This document shows, in pieces, positions 27,627-36,893 of a stretch of 39,249 bases of DNA. Location: NCBI GenBank assembly GCA_024276745.1, contig JAJRWN010000009.1, positions 1 through 39,249 on the forward strand, read 5' to 3'. The translations under genes were made by a program, and so were the position numbers. The notes under the pieces were generated by a model that saw only the letters and a program-made list of their open reading frames with translations, ran no database searches and was not told where the DNA came from. Source of the stretch: Bacteroidota bacterium. Its GTDB lineage: Bacteria > Bacteroidota > Bacteroidia > Chitinophagales > S012-47. Every line of letters starts with the position of its first letter. Position 1 is the stretch's first letter.

Positions 27627-30566
27627 TTATTGAATAACAAATGCTTTATTCAGTATATTTTTACCGGCTACAAAGCGCAACCAATAATGCCCGGAAGCAA
27701 AATCATGTAAAGAGATTCCGGTAAACCCATTGCTAATATCATTTGTTTCATATACATTGCGTCCCAAATCATCAAGAATACTTAAAGTCGTATGGCCTGA
27801 TTCTAATCCGTTCAAATTGATCATCAAGTAATCTTTTGCAGGATTCGGATAAATCTGTAGTCTAATTTCAGCTTGATCAATACCAATATTTATATCAGCT
27901 GCTTCATCATACAAATAAAGATCATCAACACCTGCTTCTACAATACTACCACCATCAAAAGGCAGACCGGTGATTAAACTGTCGGAAGCTACAAAACGCA
28001 GGCTTACCGTAGTCGTTGGTGTCACGTAATCGGCAACCCTGAAAGCATGTTTACGCCAGCGTAAATCAGAGCGGTCGGTACGTTCTACTTTTACCCAGCT
28101 TGAGCCATCATTAGAGATAAACACTTTCCAGGTATCGTTGCCCGGATTAGCTCCACCGGCCGGATCATTGATATACCATCGCCAATATGAGAAAGCGGGG
28201 ATTGTATAATTAGTTAAATCAAATACAGGCGATTGTAAAGTAGTGTGCCCGTCATCTACGTCATTGACGCCCATGGAAGCCCCTAAAGCCGTGTTGCCGG
28301 TAACGGCACAAATATTCAAATTCGCTCCTTCTGTAGTATGATCGGTGCCGGTTTGAACAATATTCTGCATAAATAGATCTGAATAGCTTGGTGTGGGTGA
28401 ATTGATATCCCACTGACCTGTTGAAGCATCGTCTGTTCCATCTGGATCAACAATCCAGTTTCCGAAAGTATTATCATAATCTTCCTTTTCTTTAAGGTCA
28501 AACCCAACCAATACCTGAAAGGGAATGTTCGGGTCAGCGTCATTGGCTAAAAAAGGTTCGACAACTGCAGCATTTCCAAATATATCGCTTACCGTAAAAT
28601 AATAATCAACAATGGTTCCTTTGGCTTGTGCCGGTATAGTGGCCGAATATTGGGTGCCGGAATTGTGCACCAATGGAGTAGTCACCCATTGACTATCCCG
28701 GTGTACGCGATAGTGCAAATCGGCATTTCCGAGATAAACCGGAAGATCTACAATCAGGGTAACATCTATTGAAATTGGAGTATTCTCAGGCTCCACAAGT
28801 AATTCCTGATGAATCAGGGTAGAATTGGTAATCAGAGTAATGCCATGACGTGCAAAAGCCTGAATAATAGCTGTATCATTTGGTGTTCCGTTGGTTAAAT
28901 CTGCATCATTATCATCAGCCAGCAAGCAACTAATAAGCACATCCCGGTAAAGTAAACCTTCCATGCCACCGGGTTGCATATCGGTAGCCAACAGGGTTCC
29001 GGCAAAAAGTGACGACATAACAGGCATATCATGACCAAGATTTACATACAGATCCCACCATGCACCGGCAATGATTTCGCCATCGGCATGAACTTCACCG
29101 ACCAAATCCTGAGGATAGACAGCCGGAGCCTGATCATAGCGTCTTACATAAGTAGATGAGTTGCCCGAAAAACCTTGTCCGAGTATAGGGTTTTTGGTAA
29201 TCATAAAACCCCAAATATCAGAATAGCCTTCGCCTAATGCACCATTAGCAAAATTTCCTCCTAAATAATCGTAGTATAAATCGCTTATGCCATGACCGTA
29301 TTCGTGATATACAATATCATCAAACAAGGCCGTAGAAGGACAGCCACTCCCGGCCGCAAAGAAATTTACATCGCCATTATAAAACGCATTGCATGATCCT
29401 GATGTAATACCTACAATCGTATTGATGGGTGTATCCATAGCCGTAAAACCGGATTGCAATAAAGTTTTCATGTAATCATGAACAGTACTTACATGAAAAT
29501 AGGCCGAGATAGCCGAAGTGTCGGCATAGGAATCAAAAATTTCTAAATTACTTCCTGCCTGCAAACTATCGGTAAAGCTTGCTGAATAAGTAGCCGGATC
29601 AAGCATAGCTTTGCTCCATCTTCCTTCCAGCGAAAAGGTAGCAGCTACCGGTACATTGAAATTTTGTGCTACATGACCGGAAGCATCTGCATAATAATTT
29701 CCACCGTTTACGGTCATTTTTATATAGGGTAAACGCGTTAAACTTCCACTTTGTAAAGGATTATTCACTACAGTTCCTTCAATTTCGGCCGATACAGGCA
29801 CCGGAGGGCTGAAAGTATGAATGGTGTTTTGACGGTATAATACCTGTCCGGTATGAGCATCTACCAGGGTATAGTATTTGCCGGGCACACCATCGGGATT
29901 GGCGGATTGAAGCCAAACCGGATAAACAAGATGATAGATATATCCTTTATCCAAAACCGGAACCGGTAAAATGGCCAGTTCAGAGGCTGTCTTTATCGAA
30001 ACAACAGGATAAGGTAGATTGGAAGCAGCCATCAAACCGGCTGTATGTGCATCGATATCTGCTTGCATATTCAGTTCCACATTCCGGTATACATTTAACC
30101 GGAAAGAAATGGCTTCGAATCGATTATCAAGTACTACTTGCGCATTGCTGAAAAGTATCTTCAAGCCTTGATGTACCTGACTAAAATTAACATACTTCAA
30201 GGTGTTTGAAGTGTTCATTTTCTCATTTTGCAATTCATCAAGCGGCAGTTGAAAAGCTCCCATATTGATACTCAAAAACTCAAGAGCTGCATCTCTGGCA
30301 TTATTGCTGTTGAGTGCAACCGGTGCGCCAAAAGCTCGATGCGGCAATTTGCTGAATTCATCGAAAGTAGCCGACCAATTGCCATATTGATTGATAAACT
30401 GAAGCCAGTTGTTTTGATTTCTTAAGCTATATTGAGCAAATGGATGTAAACGCGCTGTTTGGGCATTCACATATGTGACATTTCCTTCGTCACCGCTAAA
30501 TAAATCTGCTGCATAAGCTTGAATAAAAAGCAAGGCCATGAAGCAGGAAATAAGTACTTTTTTCAT
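27627..30566 (-). CDS. secreted M36 (fungalysin-type) metalloprotease with T9SS sorting domain
   Basis: A 979-residue exported zinc protease. Residues 1-19 form a signal peptide ending AYAA. A propeptide with the fungalysin/thermolysin layout covers roughly 20-240 (SLRNQNNWLQFINQYGNW, LEFLSINMGAF). The catalytic domain holds HEYGH at 421-425 with Glu422 as base, and GEGYSD at 445-450 supplies the third zinc ligand, Glu446. A beta-sandwich region follows at about 690-900, and the last 75 residues, starting QIYPNPAKDYLMI, are a type A Por/T9SS C-terminal sorting domain. It is probably secreted or surface-attached and digests proteins for nutrition. ATG at 30566. No T9SS machinery gene is recognised in this window. 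Confidence 0.93.
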   Translation of the reverse strand: MKKVLISCFMALLFIQAYAADLFSGDEGNVTYVNAQTARLHPFAQYSLRNQNNWLQFINQYGNWSATFDEFSKLPHRAFGAPVALNSNNARDAALEFLSINMGAFQLPLDELQNEKMNTSNTLKYVNFSQVHQGLKILFSNAQVVLDNRFEAISFRLNVYRNVELNMQADIDAHTAGLMAASNLPYPVVSIKTASELAILPVPVLDKGYIYHLVYPVWLQSANPDGVPGKYYTLVDAHTGQVLYRQNTIHTFSPPVPVSAEIEGTVVNNPLQSGSLTRLPYIKMTVNGGNYYADASGHVAQNFNVPVAATFSLEGRWSKAMLDPATYSASFTDSLQAGSNLEIFDSYADTSAISAYFHVSTVHDYMKTLLQSGFTAMDTPINTIVGITSGSCNAFYNGDVNFFAAGSGCPSTALFDDIVYHEYGHGISDLYYDYLGGNFANGALGEGYSDIWGFMITKNPILGQGFSGNSSTYVRRYDQAPAVYPQDLVGEVHADGEIIAGAWWDLYVNLGHDMPVMSSLFAGTLLATDMQPGGMEGLLYRDVLISCLLADDNDADLTNGTPNDTAIIQAFARHGITLITNSTLIHQELLVEPENTPISIDVTLIVDLPVYLGNADLHYRVHRDSQWVTTPLVHNSGTQYSATIPAQAKGTIVDYYFTVSDIFGNAAVVEPFLANDADPNIPFQVLVGFDLKEKEDYDNTFGNWIVDPDGTDDASTGQWDINSPTPSYSDLFMQNIVQTGTDHTTEGANLNICAVTGNTALGASMGVNDVDDGHTTLQSPVFDLTNYTIPAFSYWRWYINDPAGGANPGNDTWKVFISNDGSSWVKVERTDRSDLRWRKHAFRVADYVTPTTTVSLRFVASDSLITGLPFDGGSIVEAGVDDLYLYDEAADINIGIDQAEIRLQIYPNPAKDYLMINLNGLESGHTTLSILDDLGRNVYETNDISNGFTGISLHDFASGHYWLRFVAGKNILNKAFVIQ

Positions 30567-30624
30567 TAGTGTAAGACTTTTATTGACCGATAAAGATAAT
30601 CAATCTACATCTGTTCCTATGCTT

Positions 30625-31389
30625 TTAGATTGTCACAATTAAGCCATCAAATGCAAGATGTACCCCTGAAGGCAGTTCTTTTTCGACTTCTTTATGCACT
30701 TCCAATTGATGACTTAAGTGAGTGAGATAGGCCAGGTCAGGATTTAATTCTTCAATCATTTCGAGTGCTTCTTCCAATGTAAAATGCGAAAGATGAGGCT
30801 TTCTTCGCAGTGCATTTAAAACCAAAACACGGCTATTTTTTATTTTTTCCTTTTCCTCCGCTGAGATATAATTGGCATCGGTGATATACGTAAAATCGCC
30901 TATTCTGAAACCTAAAACAGGAAGTTTATGATGCATCAGTTGTATGGGTTGAAAAGGAATATCTCCAATGGTAAAAGACTCATTGTTTTTAATGGTATAA
31001 AATTGAATTTTTGGTAATCCCGGATAAGTGGTTTTCGAAAAAATGTATGGGAAAGATGTTTTTATGGCTGTTTGTACTTGTACAGTTGCATAAAGGGGTA
31101 TTGGTGTTTTCTGTATCCAATTCAAAGAACGGATATCATCAAGGCCGGCAATATGGTCGCGATGTTCGTGAGTATAAACAATAGCATCGACATGATCTAC
31201 CTTTTCGCGTAGCATTTGATATCTGAAATCAGGACCCGAATCGATTATCACACATGTTGTATCGGAACGAATCATCAAGGAAGTTCTTAATCGTTTATCG
31301 TGGCGGTCTGTTGAACAACAAACCTCGCAATGACAACCGACTACCGGAATACCGCCCGAAGTACCTGTACCGAGAAAAGTAAAAATCAT
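30625..31389 (-). CDS. metallo-beta-lactamase-fold hydrolase, PhnP-like
   Basis: A 254-residue cytoplasmic metallo-hydrolase. GTGTSGGIPVVGCHCEVC at 7-24 has Cys19, Cys21 and Cys24, a structural zinc site seen in PhnP, a phosphodiesterase of cyclic phosphoribose. THEHRDH at 73-79 gives the active-site histidines 74, 76 and 79 and Asp78. Further ligands are likely at MHHK, ITDAN and LTHLSHQ. No phn genes are near, so phosphonate use cannot be assumed; relatives in Bacteroidota are usually left as general MBL hydrolases. ATG at 31389 lies two bases after the stop of the small upstream gene, which suggests coupling. Confidence 0.9.
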   Translation of the reverse strand: MIFTFLGTGTSGGIPVVGCHCEVCCSTDRHDKRLRTSLMIRSDTTCVIIDSGPDFRYQMLREKVDHVDAIVYTHEHRDHIAGLDDIRSLNWIQKTPIPLYATVQVQTAIKTSFPYIFSKTTYPGLPKIQFYTIKNNESFTIGDIPFQPIQLMHHKLPVLGFRIGDFTYITDANYISAEEKEKIKNSRVLVLNALRRKPHLSHFTLEEALEMIEELNPDLAYLTHLSHQLEVHKEVEKELPSGVHLAFDGLIVTI

Positions 31390-31391
31390 GT

Positions 31392-31661
31392 TTAAGATTT
31401 TTTTGCTATAATTTGCTTGAGCAAGACCATCTCCTGATCGTCCGGTTCAAAATGATCCCGATCCAAATCAGGTATTAAATCAAGCAAACTATTGATCCGC
31501 GATTCAAGGCTGTAAAATTTGTTTACCACAACTACTTTCTTTTCCTGCAAAATACAATAGCCCGGTTTGAAGCTACCCCGTTCATAGCGTAGATAATAGC
31601 CCATGTGTTTTACAAGCTGTTCCAGCTTATTTAATGTCTTTTTTGTGTATTTGAACAACAT
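31392..31661 (-). CDS. small conserved protein, function unknown
   Basis: An 89-residue soluble protein I cannot assign to a named family. It opens with a basic helix MLFKYTKKTLNKLEQLVKHM. A short beta-rich middle follows (YYLRYERGSFKPGYCILQEKKVVVVNKFY), then an acidic segment LIPDLDRDHFEPDDQE. It has no signal peptide or membrane helix. The stop is two bases before the start of the PhnP-like hydrolase, so the two proteins probably act or are regulated together. It starts with ATG at 31661, divergent from the barrel protein gene. Confidence 0.75.
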   Translation of the reverse strand: MLFKYTKKTLNKLEQLVKHMGYYLRYERGSFKPGYCILQEKKVVVVNKFYSLESRINSLLDLIPDLDRDHFEPDDQEMVLLKQIIAKKS

Positions 31662-31722
31662 GAAGCGATAAATTTACAAGGATGTCCTGAGCATTCGCCA
31701 TAAAATTATCAACTTTGAGGCG

Positions 31723-32313
31723 ATGAAGTATATTTTAATCATAATCTTGTTTTTCACCCAATCTGCTTTAAGGGCTCAACGTTTCAGTGCTTCTGTATTG
31801 GCCGGTATCAATATGTCGCAAATTGACGGTGATAATCTGGTCGGATATAATAAATTGGGGATAAATGCAGGATTAGGTGTGGATGCAAGGATAAATGATA
31901 GATTTGGTTTGGGTATGGAATTGCTTTTTTCACAGAAAGGAAGCCGGAGCAAGATTTCACAAATGCCTCCCGGTCAATCGGTAAAACTAACTGTTAACTA
32001 TGCCGAAATTCCGTTATTGTTTCGTTATCACGATAAGAACGGAGCTATTTTCGGGCTGGGATTTTCTTATTCTTCATTAGTAGGACTTTCACAATGGAAA
32101 AATGGAAGTCCGGTGACAGCCCTTGATAGTTTGCTGGGAAGAAATGATGTTCAGGGTCTGGCTGAATTTACTTTCAGAATAAAAAAACATTGGGGTGCCA
32201 ATGCACGGATTGGCTATTCACTTTTGCCCATTGCGCATTGGTCATTGAGCAGGTTTAGGAAAAATGCAGTCTATAATAATAATATTAGTATTCGATTGGT
32301 GTATTATTTTTAA
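31723..32313 (+). CDS. PorT-like outer-membrane beta-barrel protein
   Basis: A 196-residue outer-membrane protein. Residues 1-18 are a signal peptide ending ALRAQ. The mature part alternates polar and hydrophobic residues in beta strands (SASVLAGINMSQIDG, KLGINAGLGVDARI, FGLGMELLFSQKG, LTVNYAEIPLLFRY, IGYSLLPIAHWSL) and ends in Phe after RLVYYF, the usual signal for barrel assembly. About eight strands fit the PorT / outer-membrane beta-barrel domain. PorT itself belongs to the T9SS, but many unrelated paralogs share the fold, so no specific role is claimed. ATG at 31723. Confidence 0.85.
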   Translation: MKYILIIILFFTQSALRAQRFSASVLAGINMSQIDGDNLVGYNKLGINAGLGVDARINDRFGLGMELLFSQKGSRSKISQMPPGQSVKLTVNYAEIPLLFRYHDKNGAIFGLGFSYSSLVGLSQWKNGSPVTALDSLLGRNDVQGLAEFTFRIKKHWGANARIGYSLLPIAHWSLSRFRKNAVYNNNISIRLVYYF

Positions 32314-32360
32314 TCGACCATCATGATGCATAGCGAAAACTTCAATCACCCGGCTCAATA

Positions 32361-33761
32361 ATGGATACTTATTTCAAATATGCGAATAAACACAACAAAC
32401 TCAGCAAGGGCACTTTTAAGCTGGAAAACAAGCATTTGCATTTTCATGGTATTGATCTGAAGCATTTAATTGACTGGTATGGCAGCCCCTTACGCTTGAT
32501 TTATTTACCCAAAATAGGATCGCAAATTGAAAAAGCCAGAAGTTTTTTTCAAAGTGCAATCGACCTACAACATTATCCGGGAATTTATCATTATTGTTAT
32601 TGTACAAAATGCAATCATTATGCTCCGGTAGTGCAAGAAACCCTGAAACATGGAGCACATCTTGAAACATCATCTGCCGCAGATATTGATTTAATACTGA
32701 ATTTACACAACAGAAAACAGATCGATACATATCGCTTTATTCTTCATAACGGTTATAAAACGAATGCCTATTTAAGCAAAATGCAAAGTCTGAGAAAAGC
32801 CGGATTCCAAAATACGGTTAGCATATTGGATCATAAAAATGAACTTAAGCAATTAAGTGCCTGCAGCAAAGAGCCTATTAAAATCGGTATCAGGATGGCT
32901 ACCAACTTAAGTTCCGGATCAAACAGTTTGATATCGCGGATGGGCATTGCTCCCGATGAAATCTTCAGTTTTTATCAGAATGCTATTGAAGAAAACGCAC
33001 AATTTGAATTAAAGATGTTTCATTTTTTCGTTGATTCCGGTATGGAAAATAGTGCACATTATTGGAAGGAATTTGAAAAAGCATTGGATTTATTTACAAA
33101 AATCAAAACCCGGTGTGCCGGACTCACAGCCTTTAATCTTGGAGGAGGTTTGGCAGAAACAAACCAAAGGGATGATGAAATAGAGGCATTGATTAATGAA
33201 ATAGTGATTAAAATAAAAATAAAATGCGAACGTGAAAATGTGCCCGCACCGGATATTTTTACCGAATTCGGGCAATTTACCGTTGCCGAAAGTGGTGCAG
33301 TACTTTATAAAGTGATTGAACAAAAAAATCAAGGAAAAGAGCATCTTTGGTATATTCTCGACAATAGTCTGATGACCGGCATACCCGATGCTTATTGGCT
33401 GGATAAAACTTTCACTGTGCTGCCCCTTAACCGATGGAATCAGGCCGGCCGGGCTGTTCATATTGGCGGTTTGAGCTGCGATGCAAGCGATGTGTATAAA
33501 ACCGGAGGTAAAAACCGGAAAGTGATACTTCCTGCCATAAACGATTTTGAAGAAGACGCCTTATACCTCGGCTTTTTTTATACCGGTGCCTACCAGGATG
33601 CGGTAAGTGGCTATGGCGGCATTAAACATTGTTTAATACCATCACCTGCTTTGCTCATAATTGATCGTGATAAAGAAGACCATCTCCTAATCAGCAGAAT
33701 AAAACAAAACCACACTAAGGAATACCTCTTCAGTACATTAGGCTATAATCCGGAAGAATAA
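32361..33761 (+). CDS. arginine decarboxylase-like PLP enzyme (fold type III)
   Basis: A 466-residue PLP decarboxylase of the alanine racemase-like fold. The length and pattern match the Bacteroidota arginine decarboxylase group rather than shorter carboxynorspermidine decarboxylase. YHYCYCTK at 76-83 gives Lys83 as the PLP lysine, FNLGGGLAE is the phosphate-binding glycine loop, TEFGQFTVAESG corresponds to the EPGR-type motif, and Cys373 in GGLSCDASD is the second active-site residue across the dimer. GAYQDAVSGYGG follows near the end. Product would be agmatine for polyamine synthesis, but lysine or ornithine remain possible. No agmatinase or agmatine deiminase lies in the window. Start ATG 32361, 47 bases after the barrel gene. 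Confidence 0.82.
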   Translation: MDTYFKYANKHNKLSKGTFKLENKHLHFHGIDLKHLIDWYGSPLRLIYLPKIGSQIEKARSFFQSAIDLQHYPGIYHYCYCTKCNHYAPVVQETLKHGAHLETSSAADIDLILNLHNRKQIDTYRFILHNGYKTNAYLSKMQSLRKAGFQNTVSILDHKNELKQLSACSKEPIKIGIRMATNLSSGSNSLISRMGIAPDEIFSFYQNAIEENAQFELKMFHFFVDSGMENSAHYWKEFEKALDLFTKIKTRCAGLTAFNLGGGLAETNQRDDEIEALINEIVIKIKIKCERENVPAPDIFTEFGQFTVAESGAVLYKVIEQKNQGKEHLWYILDNSLMTGIPDAYWLDKTFTVLPLNRWNQAGRAVHIGGLSCDASDVYKTGGKNRKVILPAINDFEEDALYLGFFYTGAYQDAVSGYGGIKHCLIPSPALLIIDRDKEDHLLISRIKQNHTKEYLFSTLGYNPEE

Positions 33762-33923
33762 AACAACGATGATAGCTTGATGCACCCGGATATTGTTTAG
33801 CATATTATTTTATAGCTATCGCAAATGAGTTGTAAGCCCATGGATTAAAGGCTCAACCAAGAATCCATTAACTTATCAATTAGTACTTAAATACCGGTTT
33901 TGATGTGGAAACGGAAGCATGCT

Positions 33924-34952
33924 TCAAAACAGTAATTGATCTTTTCCGGGTATGGATTTTCCAAGATGTTCAAAGGCTTTGGGGGTAGCTTCGCGGCCAC
34001 GGGGTGTACGCTTCAGATAGCCTTCCATAATAAGAAAAGGTTCGTAAACTTCTTCAATCGTACCAGGTTCTTCACCTGCTGCCGTGGCAATGGTGCTAAG
34101 ACCTACCGGACCTCCATTAAATTTATCGATAATCACAGATAGAATCCGGTTATCCATTTCATCAAGTCCATGGGCATCGACATGCAAAGCCTCAAGTCCG
34201 TAACGGGCAATTTCACGGTCAATCACACCATCTCCTTTCACCTGAGCAAAATCGCGGGTTCTGCGTAATAAAGCATTGGCAATTCTTGGTGTTCCCCTGC
34301 TTCTACGCGCAATTTCACCGGCTCCGGTAGTGGTAATTTTGGTATTCAAAATACCGGCAGAACGCTTGATGATACCACTCAGGGTTTCCACATCGTAATA
34401 ATCGAAACGGAACGTGATGCCAAAGCGGGAGCGCAAAGGCGATGATAATAAACCCGAACGGGTTGTAGCCCCAACCATCGTGAAAGGATTCAGTTGAATT
34501 TGGATAGAACGGGCACTTGGACCGGTATCTAGCATAATATCAATCCTGAAATCTTCCATTGCGGCATACAAATATTCTTCAACCACCGTGCTCAAACGAT
34601 GTATTTCATCAATAAACAACACATCTTTTTCTTCCAGATTGGTCAGCAAACCGGCAAGATCGGCCGGTTTTTCAAGCACCGGCCCCGAAGTCATGCGAAT
34701 ATTAACCTCCAACTCGTTGGCAATCACATGAGCTAAAGTAGTTTTTCCCAATCCGGGCGGACCATGCAGCAATACATGATCCATGGCTTCGCCTCGCTGT
34801 TTGGCAGCCTGAATAAAAACTTTCAGATTTTCAATCATTTTGGGCTGCCCACGGAATTCCGCAAAGGCTTTAGGTCGCAAAACCTGTTCAAATTTGCGTT
34901 CCTGCGGACTCAGATTTTGCCCCTCGGCATCAAGATGTGGATTCATGTCCAT
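33924..34952 (-). CDS. ruvB: Holliday junction branch migration ATPase RuvB
   Basis: The hexameric motor that drives Holliday junctions with RuvA in recombinational repair. The 342 residues contain Walker A GPPGLGKT at 64-71, Walker B DEIH at 115-118, sensor region [20 protein letters not shown] with the arginine finger, and the winged-helix C-terminal domain with [10 protein letters not shown] and [17 protein letters not shown] at 34952, with another Met two codons later. It stands alone here; ruvA and ruvC are not in the window. The 162 bases after its stop, shared with the convergent decarboxylase gene, hold no obvious terminator. Confidence 0.98.
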   Translation of the reverse strand: MDMNPHLDAEGQNLSPQERKFEQVLRPKAFAEFRGQPKMIENLKVFIQAAKQRGEAMDHVLLHGPPGLGKTTLAHVIANELEVNIRMTSGPVLEKPADLAGLLTNLEEKDVLFIDEIHRLSTVVEEYLYAAMEDFRIDIMLDTGPSARSIQIQLNPFTMVGATTRSGLLSSPLRSRFGITFRFDYYDVETLSGIIKRSAGILNTKITTTGAGEIARRSRGTPRIANALLRRTRDFAQVKGDGVIDREIARYGLEALHVDAHGLDEMDNRILSVIIDKFNGGPVGLSTIATAAGEEPGTIEEVYEPFLIMEGYLKRTPRGREATPKAFEHLGKSIPGKDQLLF

Positions 34953-35043
34953 TCATGGCGAAGTTAATATAATGGCACCTTTGCTGAAAATATTTGTTTA
35001 AACAATATCAATATGAATTAATAATAAGCAAAAACCATGATTT

Positions 35044-35077
35044 TTTGTAAAATACCAATTGAATTAGATTAACTTTG
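35044..35077 (+). promoter_or_regulatory. promoter of icd (TTTG-N22-TAACTTTG)
   Basis: TTTG at 35044-35047 and TAACTTTG at 35070-35077 match the two Bacteroidota promoter boxes, 22 bases apart, at the long end of the usual range. It predicts transcription from about 35084 and a leader of about 25 bases before icd, A-rich and with no Shine-Dalgarno sequence. Confidence 0.65.
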
Positions 35078-35109
35078 CGCCACCATTTAAAACAGTAAAA
35101 AAAATATAT

Positions 35110-36378
35110 ATGGAAGGTCAGAAAATCACGATTCAAAATGGAAAACTTAATGTACCGGATTATCCTATTATTCCTTTTATAGAAGGCGATGGTATTGGTC
35201 CGGATATTTGGGCAGCAGCAGTACGTGTTTTTGACGCTGCAATCGAAAAATCATATAAAGGCAGTAAAAAAATATTTTGGAAAGAAGTGTACTCGGGTGA
35301 TAAAGCTTTTCAGAAAACCGGTGAATGGCTACCGGCAGCTACACTAGATAACATCAATGATTATTTAGTTTCTATTAAAGGACCATTAACCACACCCATT
35401 GGTGGAGGTATCCGTTCATTAAATGTAGCCCTTCGCCAAAAACTTGACTTATACGCATGCGTTAGGCCTGTTCGGTATTTCAATGGCGTACCTTCACCGG
35501 TGAAACATCCTGAATTGGTTGACATGATTATATTCCGCGAAAATACCGAGGATATATATGCCGGTATCGAATGGTTGCAAGGTACGGATGAAAATGAAAA
35601 AGTCAAAAAATTTTTAATTCATGACATGGGTGTCAATAAAATCCGTTTTCCCGAATCATCTTCCATAGGTGTGAAACCGGTATCAAAAGAAGGCACTGAA
35701 AGGTTGATGCGTTCAGCGGTTAATTATGCTTTAAAGAATGGGAAAAAATCTGTGACGATTGTTCACAAAGGCAATATCATGAAATTTACCGAAGGACAAT
35801 TTAAGCTTTGGGGATATGCTTTGGCAGAACGTGAATTTGGTGATCGTGTTTTTACCTGGATGCAATACGACCGGATTAAAGAAAACGATGGTGCGGAGGC
35901 AGCCGATAAAGCTCAGAAAGCAGCTTTAAACAGTGGTAAATTATTGATTAAAGATGTCATTGCCGATGCCTTTCTGCAGCAAATTTTACTTCGTCCGGCC
36001 GAATACGATGTAATTGCTACTTTAAACCTGAATGGCGATTATATCTCCGATGCACTGGCTGCATCTGTAGGAGGTATTGGAATAGCTCCGGGTGCCAATA
36101 TCAATTACGAAACAGGAGTATCTATTTTTGAAGCTACCCATGGAACGGCTCCGAAATACAAAGGAATGGATAAGGTGAATCCGAGTTCATTGATTCTTTC
36201 CGGAGTGATGATGCTGGAATATATGGGTTGGCAAGAAGCCGCTGATATGATTGTTAATGCTATTGAAGCAACCATCAGCGATAAAGAAGTGACTTACGAT
36301 TTTCATCGACTGATGGATGGTGCCAAACTTCTGAAATGTTCGGAATACGGCACTGCCCTGATCAAACACATGAAATAA
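35110..36378 (+). CDS. icd: NADP-dependent isocitrate dehydrogenase
   Basis: Oxidises isocitrate to 2-oxoglutarate in the TCA cycle, making NADPH and CO2. The 422 residues are the bacterial homodimeric type. [10 protein letters not shown] at 101-110 includes Ser103, equal to E. coli Ser113, the substrate contact and target of AceK. Lys349 and Tyr350 in HGTAPKYKG correspond to the E. coli residues that select NADP, and [17 protein letters not shown]-type metal-binding aspartates are present near residue 310. ATG at 35110. No aceK is in the window, so control by phosphorylation is open. Confidence 0.96.
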   Translation: MEGQKITIQNGKLNVPDYPIIPFIEGDGIGPDIWAAAVRVFDAAIEKSYKGSKKIFWKEVYSGDKAFQKTGEWLPAATLDNINDYLVSIKGPLTTPIGGGIRSLNVALRQKLDLYACVRPVRYFNGVPSPVKHPELVDMIIFRENTEDIYAGIEWLQGTDENEKVKKFLIHDMGVNKIRFPESSSIGVKPVSKEGTERLMRSAVNYALKNGKKSVTIVHKGNIMKFTEGQFKLWGYALAEREFGDRVFTWMQYDRIKENDGAEAADKAQKAALNSGKLLIKDVIADAFLQQILLRPAEYDVIATLNLNGDYISDALAASVGGIGIAPGANINYETGVSIFEATHGTAPKYKGMDKVNPSSLILSGVMMLEYMGWQEAADMIVNAIEATISDKEVTYDFHRLMDGAKLLKCSEYGTALIKHMK

Positions 36379-36413
36379 GCTGTTCCGGAAAGGAAAGTAA
36401 AACTATTATTTAC

Positions 36414-36770
36414 TTAACGGTCTTCCGTAATTTTAAGCGACAGGCTGCTGCGTTGTACTTTTCCATTGTAATTCCATACAATATTATCAAACCAGAAAAG
36501 ATCTTCAGTTCCGGCATTCATAATCATTTGCAGTAAATCGGGCTCAAAGGAGCTACCTGTATTATGCCTTAATAACAAATTGTTGGAGTTTACCTTTTTG
36601 CTGGTTATCTCAAACTCAACAATATTGTAATATTGCATGAAACCGGGCAGCAACTGATGAATATCGGTAATGGCCTGCACTTGATCTACACTTAAAGTGA
36701 CTTTTGTTTGTTGGGCCTTTAAAAGCAAACTGGGAAGCAGCAGCAATAAAATAATCATTAATTTTTTCAT
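36414..36770 (-). CDS. small exported protein, function unknown
   Basis: A 118-residue protein of no family I recognise. Residues 1-19 are a clear signal peptide, MKKLMIILLLLLPSLLLKAQ. The rest is a small mixed domain with SVDQVQAITDIHQLLPGFMQYYNIVEFEI and a serine- and leucine-rich end. There is no lipobox cysteine and no sorting domain, so it is probably periplasmic. It is convergent with icd (35 bases apart) and divergent from the next gene, with a perfect inverted repeat in the shared upstream region. The gene is probably real: the signal peptide is intact and the frame is not shared by a neighbour. Confidence 0.7.
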   Translation of the reverse strand: MKKLMIILLLLLPSLLLKAQQTKVTLSVDQVQAITDIHQLLPGFMQYYNIVEFEITSKKVNSNNLLLRHNTGSSFEPDLLQMIMNAGTEDLFWFDNIVWNYNGKVQRSSLSLKITEDR

Positions 36771-36857
36771 AATATTATATTTACAGTGTTAAAAACCACA
36801 ATGGATTCTAAAGATAAAGATAATATATTTTTTTTATTCAAAAGAATAGAACGATAA

Positions 36858-36887
36858 ACGTAAAATGAAAGTATAAATTTTACGTTA
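36858..36887. repeat. perfect 10-bp inverted repeat between divergent genes
   Basis: Left arm AACGTAAAAT at 36858-36867 and right arm ATTTTACGTT at 36878-36887 are exact reverse complements around a 10-base spacer. Arm centres are 20 bp apart, about two DNA turns, as in many dimer operators. It ends six bases before the start codon at 36894, so it could also form an RNA hairpin that limits translation. Confidence 0.6.
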
Positions 36888-36893
36888 TTTGCA

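Noticed and set aside
33762-33923. Terminator between the decarboxylase and ruvB
   Set aside because: Only a weak 6-bp pairing (TGGATT with AATCCA) with a long loop is visible, without a T run.
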